Shown piece by piece: positions 17,343 to 26,112 of a stretch of DNA of 45,356 nt. Every line of letters starts with the position of its first letter. The first letter of the stretch is position 1. Both the position numbers and the translations under genes were made by a program. Below the pieces are notes generated by a model. That model saw only the letters and a program-made list of their open reading frames with translations, ran no database searches and was not told the origin of the DNA. The stretch is from an uncultured Paracoccaceae bacterium (GTDB lineage: Bacteria > Pseudomonadota > Alphaproteobacteria > Rhodobacterales > Rhodobacteraceae). The stretch covers positions 1-45,356 of the forward strand of contig CALDUK010000047.1 in the NCBI GenBank assembly GCA_937924905.1, given 5' to 3'.

Positions 17343-18349
17343 TGGATCTGTTGAACGCCATCGTGGCCCTTGCCAACTTTGTTATCCTGCCGGGTATTTC
17401 CTATGGCAGCCAGTTGGCGCTTGGGGCGCTTGGTGTGACGCTGATCTATGGCATTCTCAGGTTTTCGAACTTCGCCCATGGCGACACAATGGCCTTTGGC
17501 GCGATGGCCACCATCCTGATGACATGGTGGTTGCAGTCCTTGGGCGTCTCGCTTGACCCCTTGCCGACCGCGCTTTTGGCCTTGCCGGTGGGCATCGCGG
17601 CAACGGCGCTTTTGGTTTTGGGAACCGATAAGCTGGTCTATAAATTCTACCGCGAACAAAAAGCGGCACCGGTGATCCTGGTGATCGTCTCGATGGGCGT
17701 GATGTTTGTGCTGAACGGACTTGTGCGCTTTATCATCGGCGTGGATGATCAGCGCTTTGCCGATGGCGCGCGGTTTGTCATCTCGGCCCGGGATTTCAAG
17801 GAAATAACCGGTCTGCGCGAAGGCCTGGCAATCAAATCAACCACGGTTCTGACCGTCGTTGTCGCCGTGATCGTCGTGGCCCTGTTGTTCTGGTTTCTGA
17901 ACAAAACCCGCACCGGCAAGTCCATGCGCGCGTTCAGCGACAACGAAGACCTTGCGCTTTTGTCGGGCATCAACCCGGAACGCGTGGTGATGATCACCTG
18001 GATCATCGTCGCCGCGCTGGCGACCATTGCGGGCACGCTTTATGGCCTGGACAAGAGCTTTAAGCCGTTCACCTATTTCCAGCTTTTGTTGCCGATCTTT
18101 GCCGCCGCCATCGTCGGCGGTCTGGGCAATCCTGTAGGGGCCATCGCAGGCGGTTTCGTGATTGCCTTTAGCGAAGTGACCATCACCTATGCTTGGAAGA
18201 AAGTCGCAGGCTATGTCTTCCCCAGTTGGGAACCTGACGGTTTGATCCAGCTTTTGTCGACCGACTATAAATTTGCGGTCAGCTTCGCGATCCTGATCGT
18301 CGTTCTCTTGTTCCGGCCAACAGGTCTTTTCCGGGGGAAATCGCTATGA
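17342..18349 (+). CDS. ABC transporter permease, LivH-like
   Basis: A 335-residue integral membrane permease of the HAAT importer with about eight hydrophobic helices (ISYGSQLALGALGVTLIYGI, FILVIVSMGVMFVLNGLVRF-like, LPIFAAAIVGGLGNPVGAIAGG). The last, with the ILRFSNFAHGD and AIVGGLGNPxGAIxGG motifs, is typical of LivH/BPD_transp_2. It forms the channel with the LivM-like protein. Its start overlaps the stop of the small secreted protein and its stop overlaps the LivM start. Confidence 0.93.
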   Translation: MDLLNAIVALANFVILPGISYGSQLALGALGVTLIYGILRFSNFAHGDTMAFGAMATILMTWWLQSLGVSLDPLPTALLALPVGIAATALLVLGTDKLVYKFYREQKAAPVILVIVSMGVMFVLNGLVRFIIGVDDQRFADGARFVISARDFKEITGLREGLAIKSTTVLTVVVAVIVVALLFWFLNKTRTGKSMRAFSDNEDLALLSGINPERVVMITWIIVAALATIAGTLYGLDKSFKPFTYFQLLLPIFAAAIVGGLGNPVGAIAGGFVIAFSEVTITYAWKKVAGYVFPSWEPDGLIQLLSTDYKFAVSFAILIVVLLFRPTGLFRGKSL

Positions 18350-19650
18350 CCCTGACGCCCAAGGACGTGCTGCTTTTTCTTGGTGTTTTTGCCCTGATCG
18401 TTTTGACCGGCTTTACCCAAAGCTGGAACGTGGCACTTGGCATTCTGAACATGGGGCTGATTTCGGCCATCATGGCACTGGGCGTGAACATGCAATGGGG
18501 CTATGCCGGGCTGTTCAACATCGGGGTGATGGGGTTTGTCGCACTCGGCGGTCTGGGCGCGGTCGTCGTCTCGATGCCGCCTGTGACCGAAGCTTGGGCG
18601 GCAGGCGGTCTGCGCGTCATTGGCGCGTTGATCGTAGGCGCGGCCACCATTGCAGGTGCCGTCATTGCATGGAAACGTTTGCCGAAAGGCCCGGTGCGGG
18701 CACTTTTGCTGGTGCTGCTGCTGGTGGCGGGGTTCTATGCGTTCCGCGGTCTCTTTGACCCGGCGGTCGAGGCGATCGAACGGATCAATCCCGCCAGCAC
18801 CGGCTATCTGGGCGGTCTTGGATTGCCCGTGCTTCTGGCGTGGCCCGTCGGCGCGCTGCTTGCGGCCGGTGCGGCCTGGTTGGTGGGCAAAACGGCGCTT
18901 GGTTTACGATCTGATTATCTGGCCATCGCGACGCTTGGCATTTCTGAAATCATCATCGCCATTCTGAAAAACGAAGACTGGCTGACGCGCGGTGTCAAAA
19001 ACGTCATCGGCATCCCGCGCCCGGTCCCCTATGAGATCGACCTGCAAAATGACCCAAACTTTGTGGACCGCGTCGCCTCGTTCGGGGCCGACCCTGTCAC
19101 CGCGTCGTCCATCGCGGTCAAGCTGGCCTATAGCGGCCTGTTCCTTGTTGTTCTGCTCGCGCTTTTGTGGCTGGCGCAATCCGCGCTTAATTCGCCCTGG
19201 GGTCGCATGATGCGCGCAATTCGCGACAACGAAGTCTCATCCGAAGCCATGGGCAAAGATGTCACCGCGCGCCATTTGCAGGTGTTTATCCTTGGCTCGG
19301 CCATCTGTGGTCTTGCCGGTGCTATGATGACAACGCTGGACGGGCAACTGACCCCCGCCAGCTATCAGCCCCTGCGCTTCACCTTTCTTGTCTGGGTCAT
19401 GGTCATCGTCGGCGGGTCCGGCAACAATTTCGGCGCGGTCTTGGGGGGCATGTTGATCTGGTATCTCTGGATTATGGTCGAACCGATGGGGCTGGCGCTG
19501 ATTACGTTTATCACCTCGGGCATGGCCGACGGGTTCTGGTTGAAAGATCACCTGTTGGAAAGTGCGGCACATATGCGTCTTTTAACCATGGGGTTGATCC
19601 TGCTTTTGGTTTTGCGCTTCAGCCCGCGCGGGCTGATCCCCGAACGATGA
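18346..19650 (+). CDS. ABC transporter permease, LivM-like
   Basis: A 434-residue second permease of the importer with numerous hydrophobic helices. Family motifs are visible: LNMGLISAIMALGVNMQWGY, NIGVMGFVALGG, LGLRSDYLAIATLGISEI (the cytoplasmic coupling region), WGRMMRAIRDNEVSSEAMGKD and the VMVIVGGSGNNFGAVLGG segment. The central part is slightly expanded relative to LivM, with an extra stretch of helices around residues 85-150. Its start overlaps the LivH stop, and its stop overlaps the start of the nucleotidyltransferase (19647-19650). Confidence 0.93.
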   Translation: MTLTPKDVLLFLGVFALIVLTGFTQSWNVALGILNMGLISAIMALGVNMQWGYAGLFNIGVMGFVALGGLGAVVVSMPPVTEAWAAGGLRVIGALIVGAATIAGAVIAWKRLPKGPVRALLLVLLLVAGFYAFRGLFDPAVEAIERINPASTGYLGGLGLPVLLAWPVGALLAAGAAWLVGKTALGLRSDYLAIATLGISEIIIAILKNEDWLTRGVKNVIGIPRPVPYEIDLQNDPNFVDRVASFGADPVTASSIAVKLAYSGLFLVVLLALLWLAQSALNSPWGRMMRAIRDNEVSSEAMGKDVTARHLQVFILGSAICGLAGAMMTTLDGQLTPASYQPLRFTFLVWVMVIVGGSGNNFGAVLGGMLIWYLWIMVEPMGLALITFITSGMADGFWLKDHLLESAAHMRLLTMGLILLLVLRFSPRGLIPER

Positions 19651-20264
19651 CGCCGCTTATTGTCATCCCCGCCGCTGGCGCGTCTTCGCGGATGAACGGG
19701 CGTGACAAGCTTATGGAAGACATTGATGGCGCCCCTTTGCTGAAACGCCAAGTGGCGACAGCCGTGGCCAGCGGGGCGCCCGTGATGGTGGCGACGCGCG
19801 TGAAAGACCGCGAACGACAAGCGGCCTTGGATGGGTTGAAAGCCACCCTGATCACCGTGCGCGATGCGGATGATGGGTTGGGTGCCACATTGCGTACCGC
19901 CGCCAGATTTGCCGCGCGTCACACGCCTGACCGGGCCATGATGGTGCTTTTGCCGGATGTGCCGGACATCACCGTCTTTGACATCAAATCCATCATCGCG
20001 CGGTTCCAGGCCGAAGGCGGGAATACGCCAGCGCGCGCCAGCAATGACCGCGGGCAACCCGGCACCCCCTTGATCGTGCCTGCCCGGCTTTTGCCCCGCT
20101 TTGCAGAGCTGACCGGCGACGACGGCGGCAAAGCGGCCTTGCAGGGCGAAGAGGTGATCCTTGTTCCGTTGTCGAACAACCGGGCCACCCGCGACCTGGA
20201 TACGCCCGAGGACTGGGCCAGATGGCGCGCGGAACAGGGCCAGGCGCAAGGACAGCCAGAATGA
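19647..20264 (+). CDS. MocA/MobA-like nucleotidyltransferase
   Basis: A 205-residue NTP_transf_3-type protein. The nucleotide-binding loop PAAGASSRMNGRDKL is at about 8-22 (normally LAAGxSxRMGxxDKL). Then come VLLPDVPDI for metal binding, RGQPGTPLIVP, TGDDGGKAAL and a DLDTPEDW ending. These resemble MocA, which attaches CMP to molybdopterin. The gene is joined by overlap to the permease gene and precedes the pseudouridine genes, so it could equally act on a nucleotide sugar or pseudouridine-derived compound. The molybdenum-related genes of this window are 12 kb away. Confidence 0.8.
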   Translation: MTPLIVIPAAGASSRMNGRDKLMEDIDGAPLLKRQVATAVASGAPVMVATRVKDRERQAALDGLKATLITVRDADDGLGATLRTAARFAARHTPDRAMMVLLPDVPDITVFDIKSIIARFQAEGGNTPARASNDRGQPGTPLIVPARLLPRFAELTGDDGGKAALQGEEVILVPLSNNRATRDLDTPEDWARWRAEQGQAQGQPE

Positions 20265-20277
20265 GACCGTGGCGCTG

Positions 20278-21162
20278 ATGGCGGATATTCTTTGCATCGG
20301 GTCGGTCCTTTGGGATGTGATCGGGCGGTCGTCTGCATCGATGCGCGTCGGTTCGGATGTGCCGGGCCGCATCACGCGGCTGCCGGGGGGCGTGGCGATG
20401 AACATTGCCATGACGCTAAAGCGCTTTGGCCTGACGCCAGCGCTTTTGACCAGCATCGGGCGGGACGCGGCAGGCGATGCTTTGGTGAACGCCGCTGACC
20501 GGCTTGGGCTGGACACATCGCTGATTTACCGGTCAGCCGATTTGCCGACAGACCAATACATGGCCATCGAAGGGGCAAACGGGTTGATCGCGGCAATTGC
20601 AGATGCGCATTCACTGGAAGCGGCAGATGCCAAAATACTCACCCCCCTTTCCGACGGCCGTTTGGGCACAGCAGACGCGCCCTATTCCGGGCTGATCGCG
20701 CTGGACGGCAATCTGACAACCGCGCTTTTGGCCGAGATCGCCGTCAGCCCGCTTTTCTCGCGGGCGGATCTGCGCGTCGCGCCAGCCTCACCCGGCAAAG
20801 CCGAGCGTCTTCTGCCGCTTCTGAAAACGCCCAAGGCCACGGTGTATGTGAACCTCGAAGAAGCAGGATTGCTGTGTCACCAGACATTCGAAAACGCCTC
20901 CAGCGCCGCACAAGCCCTGATCGCCAAAGGCGCGGCGAAAGTGCTGGTCACCGATGGCGGGCGGCAGGCGGCCTATGCACATGCCGGTGGCATGGCCACC
21001 GCAGAACCGCCGCAAGTGCTGGTCACCCGCGTCACCGGCGCAGGTGACACTTTTATGGCCGCCCATATCGCAGCCGAAGCGCAGGGCGCGCCGCCGCAAA
21101 CGGCGCTGACAAACGCCCTTGCCGCAGCCGCCACTTATGTGTCAGGGGACGTGCCATCATGA
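20278..21162 (+). CDS. psuK: PfkB-family carbohydrate kinase, probably pseudouridine kinase
   Basis: A 294-residue ribokinase-type kinase. It has ADILCIGSVLWDVIG at the N terminus, the PfkB signature GGVAMNIAMTLKRFG at residues 39-53, and the GAGDTFMAAHIA motif carrying the catalytic aspartate near residue 245. PsuK phosphorylates pseudouridine to pseudouridine 5'-phosphate. The gene overlaps psuG by 4 bases, which is the main reason for this assignment. The start is uncertain: an in-frame GTG at 20269 is an alternative, and neither has a strong ribosome-binding site. The gene starts only 13 bases after the nucleotidyltransferase. Confidence 0.82.
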   Translation: MADILCIGSVLWDVIGRSSASMRVGSDVPGRITRLPGGVAMNIAMTLKRFGLTPALLTSIGRDAAGDALVNAADRLGLDTSLIYRSADLPTDQYMAIEGANGLIAAIADAHSLEAADAKILTPLSDGRLGTADAPYSGLIALDGNLTTALLAEIAVSPLFSRADLRVAPASPGKAERLLPLLKTPKATVYVNLEEAGLLCHQTFENASSAAQALIAKGAAKVLVTDGGRQAAYAHAGGMATAEPPQVLVTRVTGAGDTFMAAHIAAEAQGAPPQTALTNALAAAATYVSGDVPS

Positions 21163-22073
21163 CCTTGCCCATCGATATCCTGCCCGAAGTGCAATCCGCC
21201 CTGGCCGATGGCGGCCCCGTTGTTGCGCTGGAATCAACCATCATCAGCCACGGCATGCCGCATCCGCAAAACATTGACACCGCCCGCGCCGTCGAAGATG
21301 CCGTGCGCCGCGAAAACGCCGTGCCCGCGACAATCGCGGTCATAGACGGGCGGCTGAAAGTCGGGCTGGACGAGGCCAACCTGACACGTCTGGCCACGGC
21401 CAGCCTGCGCGACGTGACCAAACTGACGCGCGCCAATCTTGCCCAATGCGTGGCCGCAGGCGGCACGGGTTCAACCACAGTTGCGGCAACCATGATCATC
21501 GCGCATCTGGCCGGGATCGACGTCTTTGCCACAGGCGGCATTGGCGGCGTGCATCGCGGGGCGGAAGCCAGCTTTGATATCTCGGCCGATTTGCGGGAAC
21601 TTGCACACACTCCGGTTGCCGTTGTCTGCGCAGGCGCAAAGGCCATTCTGGACATTCCCAAAACGCTTGAAGTGCTGGAAACTCTGGGCGTCCCGGTCAT
21701 TGCCTATGGCCAGGCGGCGTTCCCGGCGTTTTGGTACCGGGATTCCGGCCTGACCGCGCCCATGACCGCCGATGATACGATGGTGATCGCGCGCGCCTGG
21801 GCCAAACAGCGCCAGCTTGGGCTGCAAGCCGGCTGCCTGATTGCCGCCCCTATCCCTGAAAATGACGAAATTCCCGCGTCGGTCATCACGCCGATGATCA
21901 CGCAAGCCTTGGCCGATGCCGAAGCGCAGGGAATGACGCATGGCGCCGTCACGCCTTACGTCTTGCAACGTATTTTCGAGCTGACCGAAGGGGCCTCTTT
22001 GACCGCAAACATCGCGCTTGTCCTGAACAACGCGCAACTTGCTGCTAAATTAGCCGCAGAATTCCGGAAATAG
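21159..22073 (+). CDS. psuG: Pseudouridine-5'-phosphate glycosidase PsuG
   Basis: A 304-residue enzyme that cleaves the C-C bond of pseudouridine 5'-phosphate to uracil and ribose 5-phosphate, with a Mn-bound site and a Schiff-base lysine. Family motifs are clear: VALESTIISHGMPHPQN, ATIAVIDGRLKVGL, TTVAATMIIAHLAGIDVFATGGIGGVHRGAE (split here as TTVAATMIIAHLAGI and FATGGIGGVHRG) and AGAKAILDIPKTLEVLETLGVPV around the catalytic lysine. The start overlaps the psuK stop. It is the last gene of the operon; no terminator hairpin was seen in the 85 bases behind it. Confidence 0.96.
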   Translation: MTLPIDILPEVQSALADGGPVVALESTIISHGMPHPQNIDTARAVEDAVRRENAVPATIAVIDGRLKVGLDEANLTRLATASLRDVTKLTRANLAQCVAAGGTGSTTVAATMIIAHLAGIDVFATGGIGGVHRGAEASFDISADLRELAHTPVAVVCAGAKAILDIPKTLEVLETLGVPVIAYGQAAFPAFWYRDSGLTAPMTADDTMVIARAWAKQRQLGLQAGCLIAAPIPENDEIPASVITPMITQALADAEAQGMTHGAVTPYVLQRIFELTEGASLTANIALVLNNAQLAAKLAAEFRK

Positions 22074-22158
22074 TCATTTTAACACCGAATTTTTGGCGAG
22101 TCATTGTGACACCACGTAGAAGCACCTAAGTTCCCCCTAGCTGCAACGCAGGATTAAG

Positions 22159-22884
22159 ATGTCAAAACTTCCAGAAGATCCCGGCGAGGTTCGCCGCAAA
22201 CGGGGTATGTTTGCCTGGCTTCGCGGGTCGTTTCTGACGGGCCTTGTGGTGATTGCGCCCATCGGGCTGACACTTTGGCTTATCTGGACCGTTGCGGGCT
22301 GGGTCGACAGCTGGGTTTTGCCGTTTGTGCCAATCTGGCTGCGTCCCGATCAATATGTCGGACTTAACATTCGCGGCATTGGGGTTCTGGTTTTCCTGAT
22401 CTTCACCATCCTTGTGGGATGGATGGCCAAGGGCCTGATCGGTCGGTCGCTGATCAAATGGGCCGAAAGCCTGGTGCATGGCCTGCCGGTCGTGCGTTCG
22501 GTCTATAAGGGCCTGAAACAAATTGCAGAAACCGTGTTTGCACAATCCGACACGTCGTTCGACAAGGCATGCCTGGTCGAATATCCCCGGAAAGGCATCT
22601 GGGCGATTGCCTTTATTTCCACCTCGGCCAAGGGCGAGATCGACCAGAAAGTGCCGGTGGACGAAAGCAAAACAGCGGTGTTCCTGCCGACAACGCCCAA
22701 CCCGACTTCGGGCTTTCTGTTGTTTTTGCCCAAATCTTCGGTGGTCGAACTGGACATGAGCGTCGAAGACGCCGCCAAACTGGTGATCTCGGCGGGCCTT
22801 GTTTACCCCGATGGTCAGATCGCAGCCGAACCGACATCTATCGAAGACGCCCGCACCAACAGCCGGATCGGCACCGCCAGCTAA
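22159..22884 (+). CDS. DUF502 family membrane protein
   Basis: A 241-residue inner-membrane protein with two hydrophobic segments (SFLTGLVVIAPIGLTLWLIW and GVLVFLIFTILVGWMAKGLI) and a large soluble part containing the family motifs LVHGLPVVRSVYKGLKQI and TPNPTSGFLLFLPKSSV. Function unknown, though DUF502 proteins are widespread in proteobacteria. It has its own 85-base upstream gap and ends 4 bases from the convergent patatin gene. Confidence 0.9.
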   Translation: MSKLPEDPGEVRRKRGMFAWLRGSFLTGLVVIAPIGLTLWLIWTVAGWVDSWVLPFVPIWLRPDQYVGLNIRGIGVLVFLIFTILVGWMAKGLIGRSLIKWAESLVHGLPVVRSVYKGLKQIAETVFAQSDTSFDKACLVEYPRKGIWAIAFISTSAKGEIDQKVPVDESKTAVFLPTTPNPTSGFLLFLPKSSVVELDMSVEDAAKLVISAGLVYPDGQIAAEPTSIEDARTNSRIGTAS

Positions 22885-22888
22885 TCGC

Positions 22889-23905
22889 CTAACTGTACAT
22901 TTCCGGCAAATCGACACTGGACGCTTTGCCCAACATGTCGCCATGCTCGGCCATGAACCGTTCGGCAGCTGCTTGCCCTGCGTCGAACAAGGACGACAGC
23001 GTCGCGGGCGTGGGCACCAGTTTGGACGCCACGCTCAGATCGGTCATCAAGTCGTCATCCGCAATCATGTGAACGCGAATCTCTTTCATCGCCCCCTCTG
23101 CGACCTGACCTTCGGCAATCAGGCGTTGCACGAAATGAATGGCCCGCAATTCGCGCAGCAAAGACGTATTAAAGCTGATCTCGTTGATGCGGTTCAGAAT
23201 ATCATGCGCCTCACGCGGCGTCTCGGCCCGCTCCATCGGATTGATATTCACTATGACAATATCACTTGGCAGCGTCGGCTCGAACAATGGGAACAAGGCC
23301 GGGTTGCCGGTGTACCCCCCGTCCCAATAATCCTCGCCGTCGATGTCCACCGCCTGAAAAATCGTTGGCAAGCAGGCCGAAGCCAGAATCACATCTGTGG
23401 TGATCTCGTCGCCCGAAAACACCCGTATCTTGCCCGTCCGTACATTCGTGGCCGACACAAAAAGCGCAGGCCCCTTGTCGGCGCAAACCGAACTATAGTG
23501 GAACGCGCTTGCGATCTGTTCCAGCGGGTTCTTGTAAAACGGCCCCCAGGCATAGGGGCTGACCATCCGTGACCAGGCATCCGCCAGGGTAAACGGCAGT
23601 GAATGCGCAATCGTCCGGCTGACCAGACCAGGGGCCGGAAAGAACGCGGTCATCCAGTGGGCCAATCGCAAATCACCGACGCCGCCAACCTGGTTCCAAA
23701 GCCAGGCCATATTGTCCCGCGCGCCCTGTCTGCCGTTTTCAACCAACCCGGCCTTCAGCGCGGCGCCGTTCAGCGCCCCGGCCGAGGTTCCGGAAATACC
23801 GGCAATTTCAATGCTGTCGTCTTGCAACAACCGATCGACAACGCCCCAGGTAAAGGCGCCATGGGCCCCGCCACCTTGCAAGGCCAGATTGATCTTTCGC
23901 GTCAT
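22889..23905 (-). CDS. Patatin-like phospholipase
   Basis: A 338-residue lipid acyl hydrolase with the patatin oxyanion loop GGGAHG at residues 11-16, nucleophile motif GISGTSAG (Ser41) and catalytic DGGYTGNP near residue 200. The C-terminal part, ending FMAEHGDMLGKASSVDLPE, resembles the DUF3734 tail seen in alphaproteobacterial patatins. It is the second gene of a minus-strand pair with 3-hydroxybutyrate dehydrogenase (28-base gap), a pairing that suggests a role in polyhydroxybutyrate or membrane lipid turnover. The start at 23905 is chosen over a longer frame whose extra residues do not look protein-like. Confidence 0.88.
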   Translation of the reverse strand: MTRKINLALQGGGAHGAFTWGVVDRLLQDDSIEIAGISGTSAGALNGAALKAGLVENGRQGARDNMAWLWNQVGGVGDLRLAHWMTAFFPAPGLVSRTIAHSLPFTLADAWSRMVSPYAWGPFYKNPLEQIASAFHYSSVCADKGPALFVSATNVRTGKIRVFSGDEITTDVILASACLPTIFQAVDIDGEDYWDGGYTGNPALFPLFEPTLPSDIVIVNINPMERAETPREAHDILNRINEISFNTSLLRELRAIHFVQRLIAEGQVAEGAMKEIRVHMIADDDLMTDLSVASKLVPTPATLSSLFDAGQAAAERFMAEHGDMLGKASSVDLPEMYS

Positions 23906-23933
23906 CGGGAACGCCGCGCATGAATGTACCTGT

Positions 23934-24707
23934 TCACAACGCAGTCCACCCGCCGTCGACACTGATCGTTGTGCCGGTGATCTGGGCCGCCGCATCCGAA
24001 CACAGGAACGCACACGTGCCGCCCAATTGTTCGACCGTCGCAAATTCTTTGGACGGTTGGCGCGCCAGCAGCACATCACGAATGACCGTTTCGCGGTCCA
24101 TATCGTATTCCTTCATCGTGTCCGGGATCTGCGTTTCCACCAATGGCGTCAGCACATAGCCCGGACAAATTGCGTTTGCGGTGATCGGTTCTTCGGCTGT
24201 TTCCAGCGCAACCACCTTGGTCATCCCCACAACACCGTGTTTGGCGGCCACATAGGCCGATTTGAAAGGCGACGCGGTCAATCCATGGGCCGAAGCGATG
24301 TTGATCACCCGCCCCCAGCCCGACGCCCGCATAACCGGCAACGCCGCGGCGGTCGTGTGAAAGGCCGAACTCATGTTGATAGCGATGATCGCATCCCATT
24401 TCTCGACCGGGAAATTTTCAATCGGATCAACGTTCTGAACGCCTGCGTTGTTGATCAACACATCGCAAGCCCCGGCCTGTGCGATCAAGTCGCGACATTC
24501 ATCGCCTTTGGACATGTCGGCCTTGATATAGCGCGCAGTCACCCCGGTCTCTTTTGCAATCTCATCCGCCAAAGCGTGGTCTTCGTCCCGATCAGTGAAC
24601 GAATTCAGCACCACATGGGCCCCTGTTTTCGCCAGTTCGCGGGCAATGCCCAGCCCGATACCGGAATTCGACCCGGTGATGACGGCGGTTTTCCCTTTGA
24701 GTGACAT
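23934..24707 (-). CDS. bdhA: 3-hydroxybutyrate dehydrogenase
   Basis: A 257-residue short-chain dehydrogenase that oxidises (R)-3-hydroxybutyrate to acetoacetate with NAD in polyhydroxybutyrate breakdown. It has TGSNSGIG (11-18), a D-containing ADMSKGD loop, NNAGVQ and the catalytic S...Y-x3-K set in INIASAHG and SAYVAAKHG. The bdh-specific stretch FVLTPLVETQIPD-like (here GYVLTPLVETQIPD) distinguishes it from other SDRs. It heads the bdhA-patatin pair and is divergent from the NTF2-like gene, sharing a 144-base upstream region. Confidence 0.94.
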   Translation of the reverse strand: MSLKGKTAVITGSNSGIGLGIARELAKTGAHVVLNSFTDRDEDHALADEIAKETGVTARYIKADMSKGDECRDLIAQAGACDVLINNAGVQNVDPIENFPVEKWDAIIAINMSSAFHTTAAALPVMRASGWGRVINIASAHGLTASPFKSAYVAAKHGVVGMTKVVALETAEEPITANAICPGYVLTPLVETQIPDTMKEYDMDRETVIRDVLLARQPSKEFATVEQLGGTCAFLCSDAAAQITGTTISVDGGWTAL

Positions 24708-24851
24708 ATCTCAACCTTTCGCAACTGCGGCAAATTTCTGCAGGCGCAAAATAGCAAGTTCGCGCCAAAGCGCCAGCCCCCGCCTCAACCACCTTGTCCG
24801 CCACATAGCACTATCTTACAAATCCCTGAGGTGAGGGGTGATATTGCGACC

Positions 24852-25286
24852 ATGTCCGACAATCTAACTGCGCAGCAAATTTCCGCGGATGTGCTATCAC
24901 GAACAGGAAAGTCGCTCATGGCCGGCGATTTTGACGCTTTTTCAGATTGTTTTCACCTGCCCAGCCATGTCGAAACCTTTGAAGGCATGCGGTTTTTGCA
25001 CACCGAAGCCGATATGAAAGACGTCTTCGACAGCGTCCGCGAATACTATCAGAAGATCGGCGTAACCAAGATTGTCCGGCAATGCGTCTCGGCGCGGTTC
25101 GAAGATGACGCCACGATCACAAATATGCATATCACGCATCTTTACCGGGAATCCGGCAGCCTTGACCGCCGCCCATTTCCCGTCACCTCGACGCTGATCG
25201 ATGTGGGCGGCGTCTGGAAGGTCATACGCGCCCAATATGCCATCGACGACGCGCCCAACCACAATCAAGCGCTGTCTGGCCAATAA
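24852..25286 (+). CDS. NTF2-like (SnoaL-fold) protein of unknown function
   Basis: A 144-residue soluble protein with the layout of the cone-shaped NTF2/SnoaL fold: an N-terminal helix (QQISADVLSRTGKSLMAGDFDAFSDCF, in two pieces QQISADVLSRTGKSLM and GDFDAFSDCF), then strands HVETFEGM, TITNMHITHLYRESG, PFPVTSTLIDVGG and VWKVIRAQYAID. Substrate or ligand unknown. The start ATG at 24852 is preferred over an in-frame ATG seven codons earlier. A bidirectional terminator immediately follows the stop codon. Confidence 0.75.
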   Translation: MSDNLTAQQISADVLSRTGKSLMAGDFDAFSDCFHLPSHVETFEGMRFLHTEADMKDVFDSVREYYQKIGVTKIVRQCVSARFEDDATITNMHITHLYRESGSLDRRPFPVTSTLIDVGGVWKVIRAQYAIDDAPNHNQALSGQ

Positions 25287-25314
25287 AAAACGCCGCGCAA
25301 TTGGCGGCGTTTTT
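25286..25314. terminator. Bidirectional intrinsic terminator
   Basis: AAAAACGCCGC (25286-25296) and GCGGCGTTTTT (25304-25314) form an 11-base stem with flanking A and T runs. Shared by the NTF2-like gene on the plus strand and rpmE on the minus strand. Confidence 0.92.
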
Positions 25315-25337
25315 CGCAAGCTTCAATGATCGTAAGC

Positions 25338-25559
25338 TTAGAAGCCCAGACCTTCGTATTTCTTTTTGAACTTCGACACGCGGCCGCCGGTGTCCATCAG
25401 TCGGGTGCCGCCACCGGTCCAGGCCGGGTGCACTGTTGGGTCAACGTCCAACGACAGCGTGTCGCCTTCCGCGCCCCAGGTCGACCGCATCTGAACGGTG
25501 TCGCCATTGGTCATTTTGACCTCGATGACGTGATAATCGGGATGAGTATCTTTTTTCAT
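25338..25559 (-). CDS. rpmE: 50S ribosomal protein L31
   Basis: A 73-residue large-subunit protein that bridges 50S and 30S. Family pattern: [20 protein letters not shown], then [13 protein letters not shown] and [12 protein letters not shown]. It has no cysteines at all, so it is the zinc-independent (C-minus) form. It is the last gene of the trmD-rplS-rpmE run and starts 4 bases after the rplS stop. The downstream bidirectional terminator is at 25286-25314. Confidence 0.97.
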   Translation of the reverse strand: MKKDTHPDYHVIEVKMTNGDTVQMRSTWGAEGDTLSLDVDPTVHPAWTGGGTRLMDTGGRVSKFKKKYEGLGF

Positions 25560-25563
25560 GGGA

Positions 25564-25941
25564 TCACGCCTCGGATTTTGGCTTATAGTTGGTGTCTTCT
25601 GCGATCCGTGCAGACTTGCCGCGACGCGAACGCAGGTAATACAGCTTGGCGCGACGCACACGCCCGCGGCGCACAACGGTGACGCTGTCGATATTGGTCG
25701 AATGCAGTGGGAATACCCGTTCCACGCCTTCGCCAAAGGAAATCTTGCGAACGGTGAACGAACCGGCGATACCATCGCCGTTTTTACGCGCAATGCACAC
25801 GCCTTCGTAATTCTGCACGCGGGTCCGCGTGCCTTCGGTCACCTTATAGCCAACGCGGATGGTGTCACCCGCTTTGAAATCCGGAATGTCTTTGCCAAGC
25901 GCGGCCACTTGCTCGGCTTCCAGTTCTGCGATCAGGTCCAT
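25564..25941 (-). CDS. rplS: 50S ribosomal protein L19
   Basis: Large-subunit protein at the intersubunit bridge, 125 residues: [53 protein letters not shown] and [19 protein letters not shown]. An AGGAG site sits 8 bases before the ATG at 25941; the upstream in-frame GTG at 25950 is too close to that site, so it is not chosen. The 171-base gap to trmD is longer than usual for this operon and could carry a separate promoter or leader. Confidence 0.97.
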   Translation of the reverse strand: MDLIAELEAEQVAALGKDIPDFKAGDTIRVGYKVTEGTRTRVQNYEGVCIARKNGDGIAGSFTVRKISFGEGVERVFPLHSTNIDSVTVVRRGRVRRAKLYYLRSRRGKSARIAEDTNYKPKSEA

Positions 25942-26112
25942 CTGACGCACTCCTATTTTTGCCCCGGGTTGGTCCCGAGAGTTCGTGTCGCCTCAGAGCT
26001 CCGCTTGATTTTGGGGTCGGAACATGGCCACCCGCCGGAGAATTCAGGTCGTCGTTGCTTGATGTTCGCACCCTCGCGAACCTGCGCCGTATAGGACCTG
26101 ACCGGTTTCGGA

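Noticed and set aside
24720..24760. CTGC/GCAG half-sites upstream of bdhA as a PhaR operator
   Set aside because: The spacing does not form a convincing inverted repeat, and single half-sites of this composition are expected by chance.
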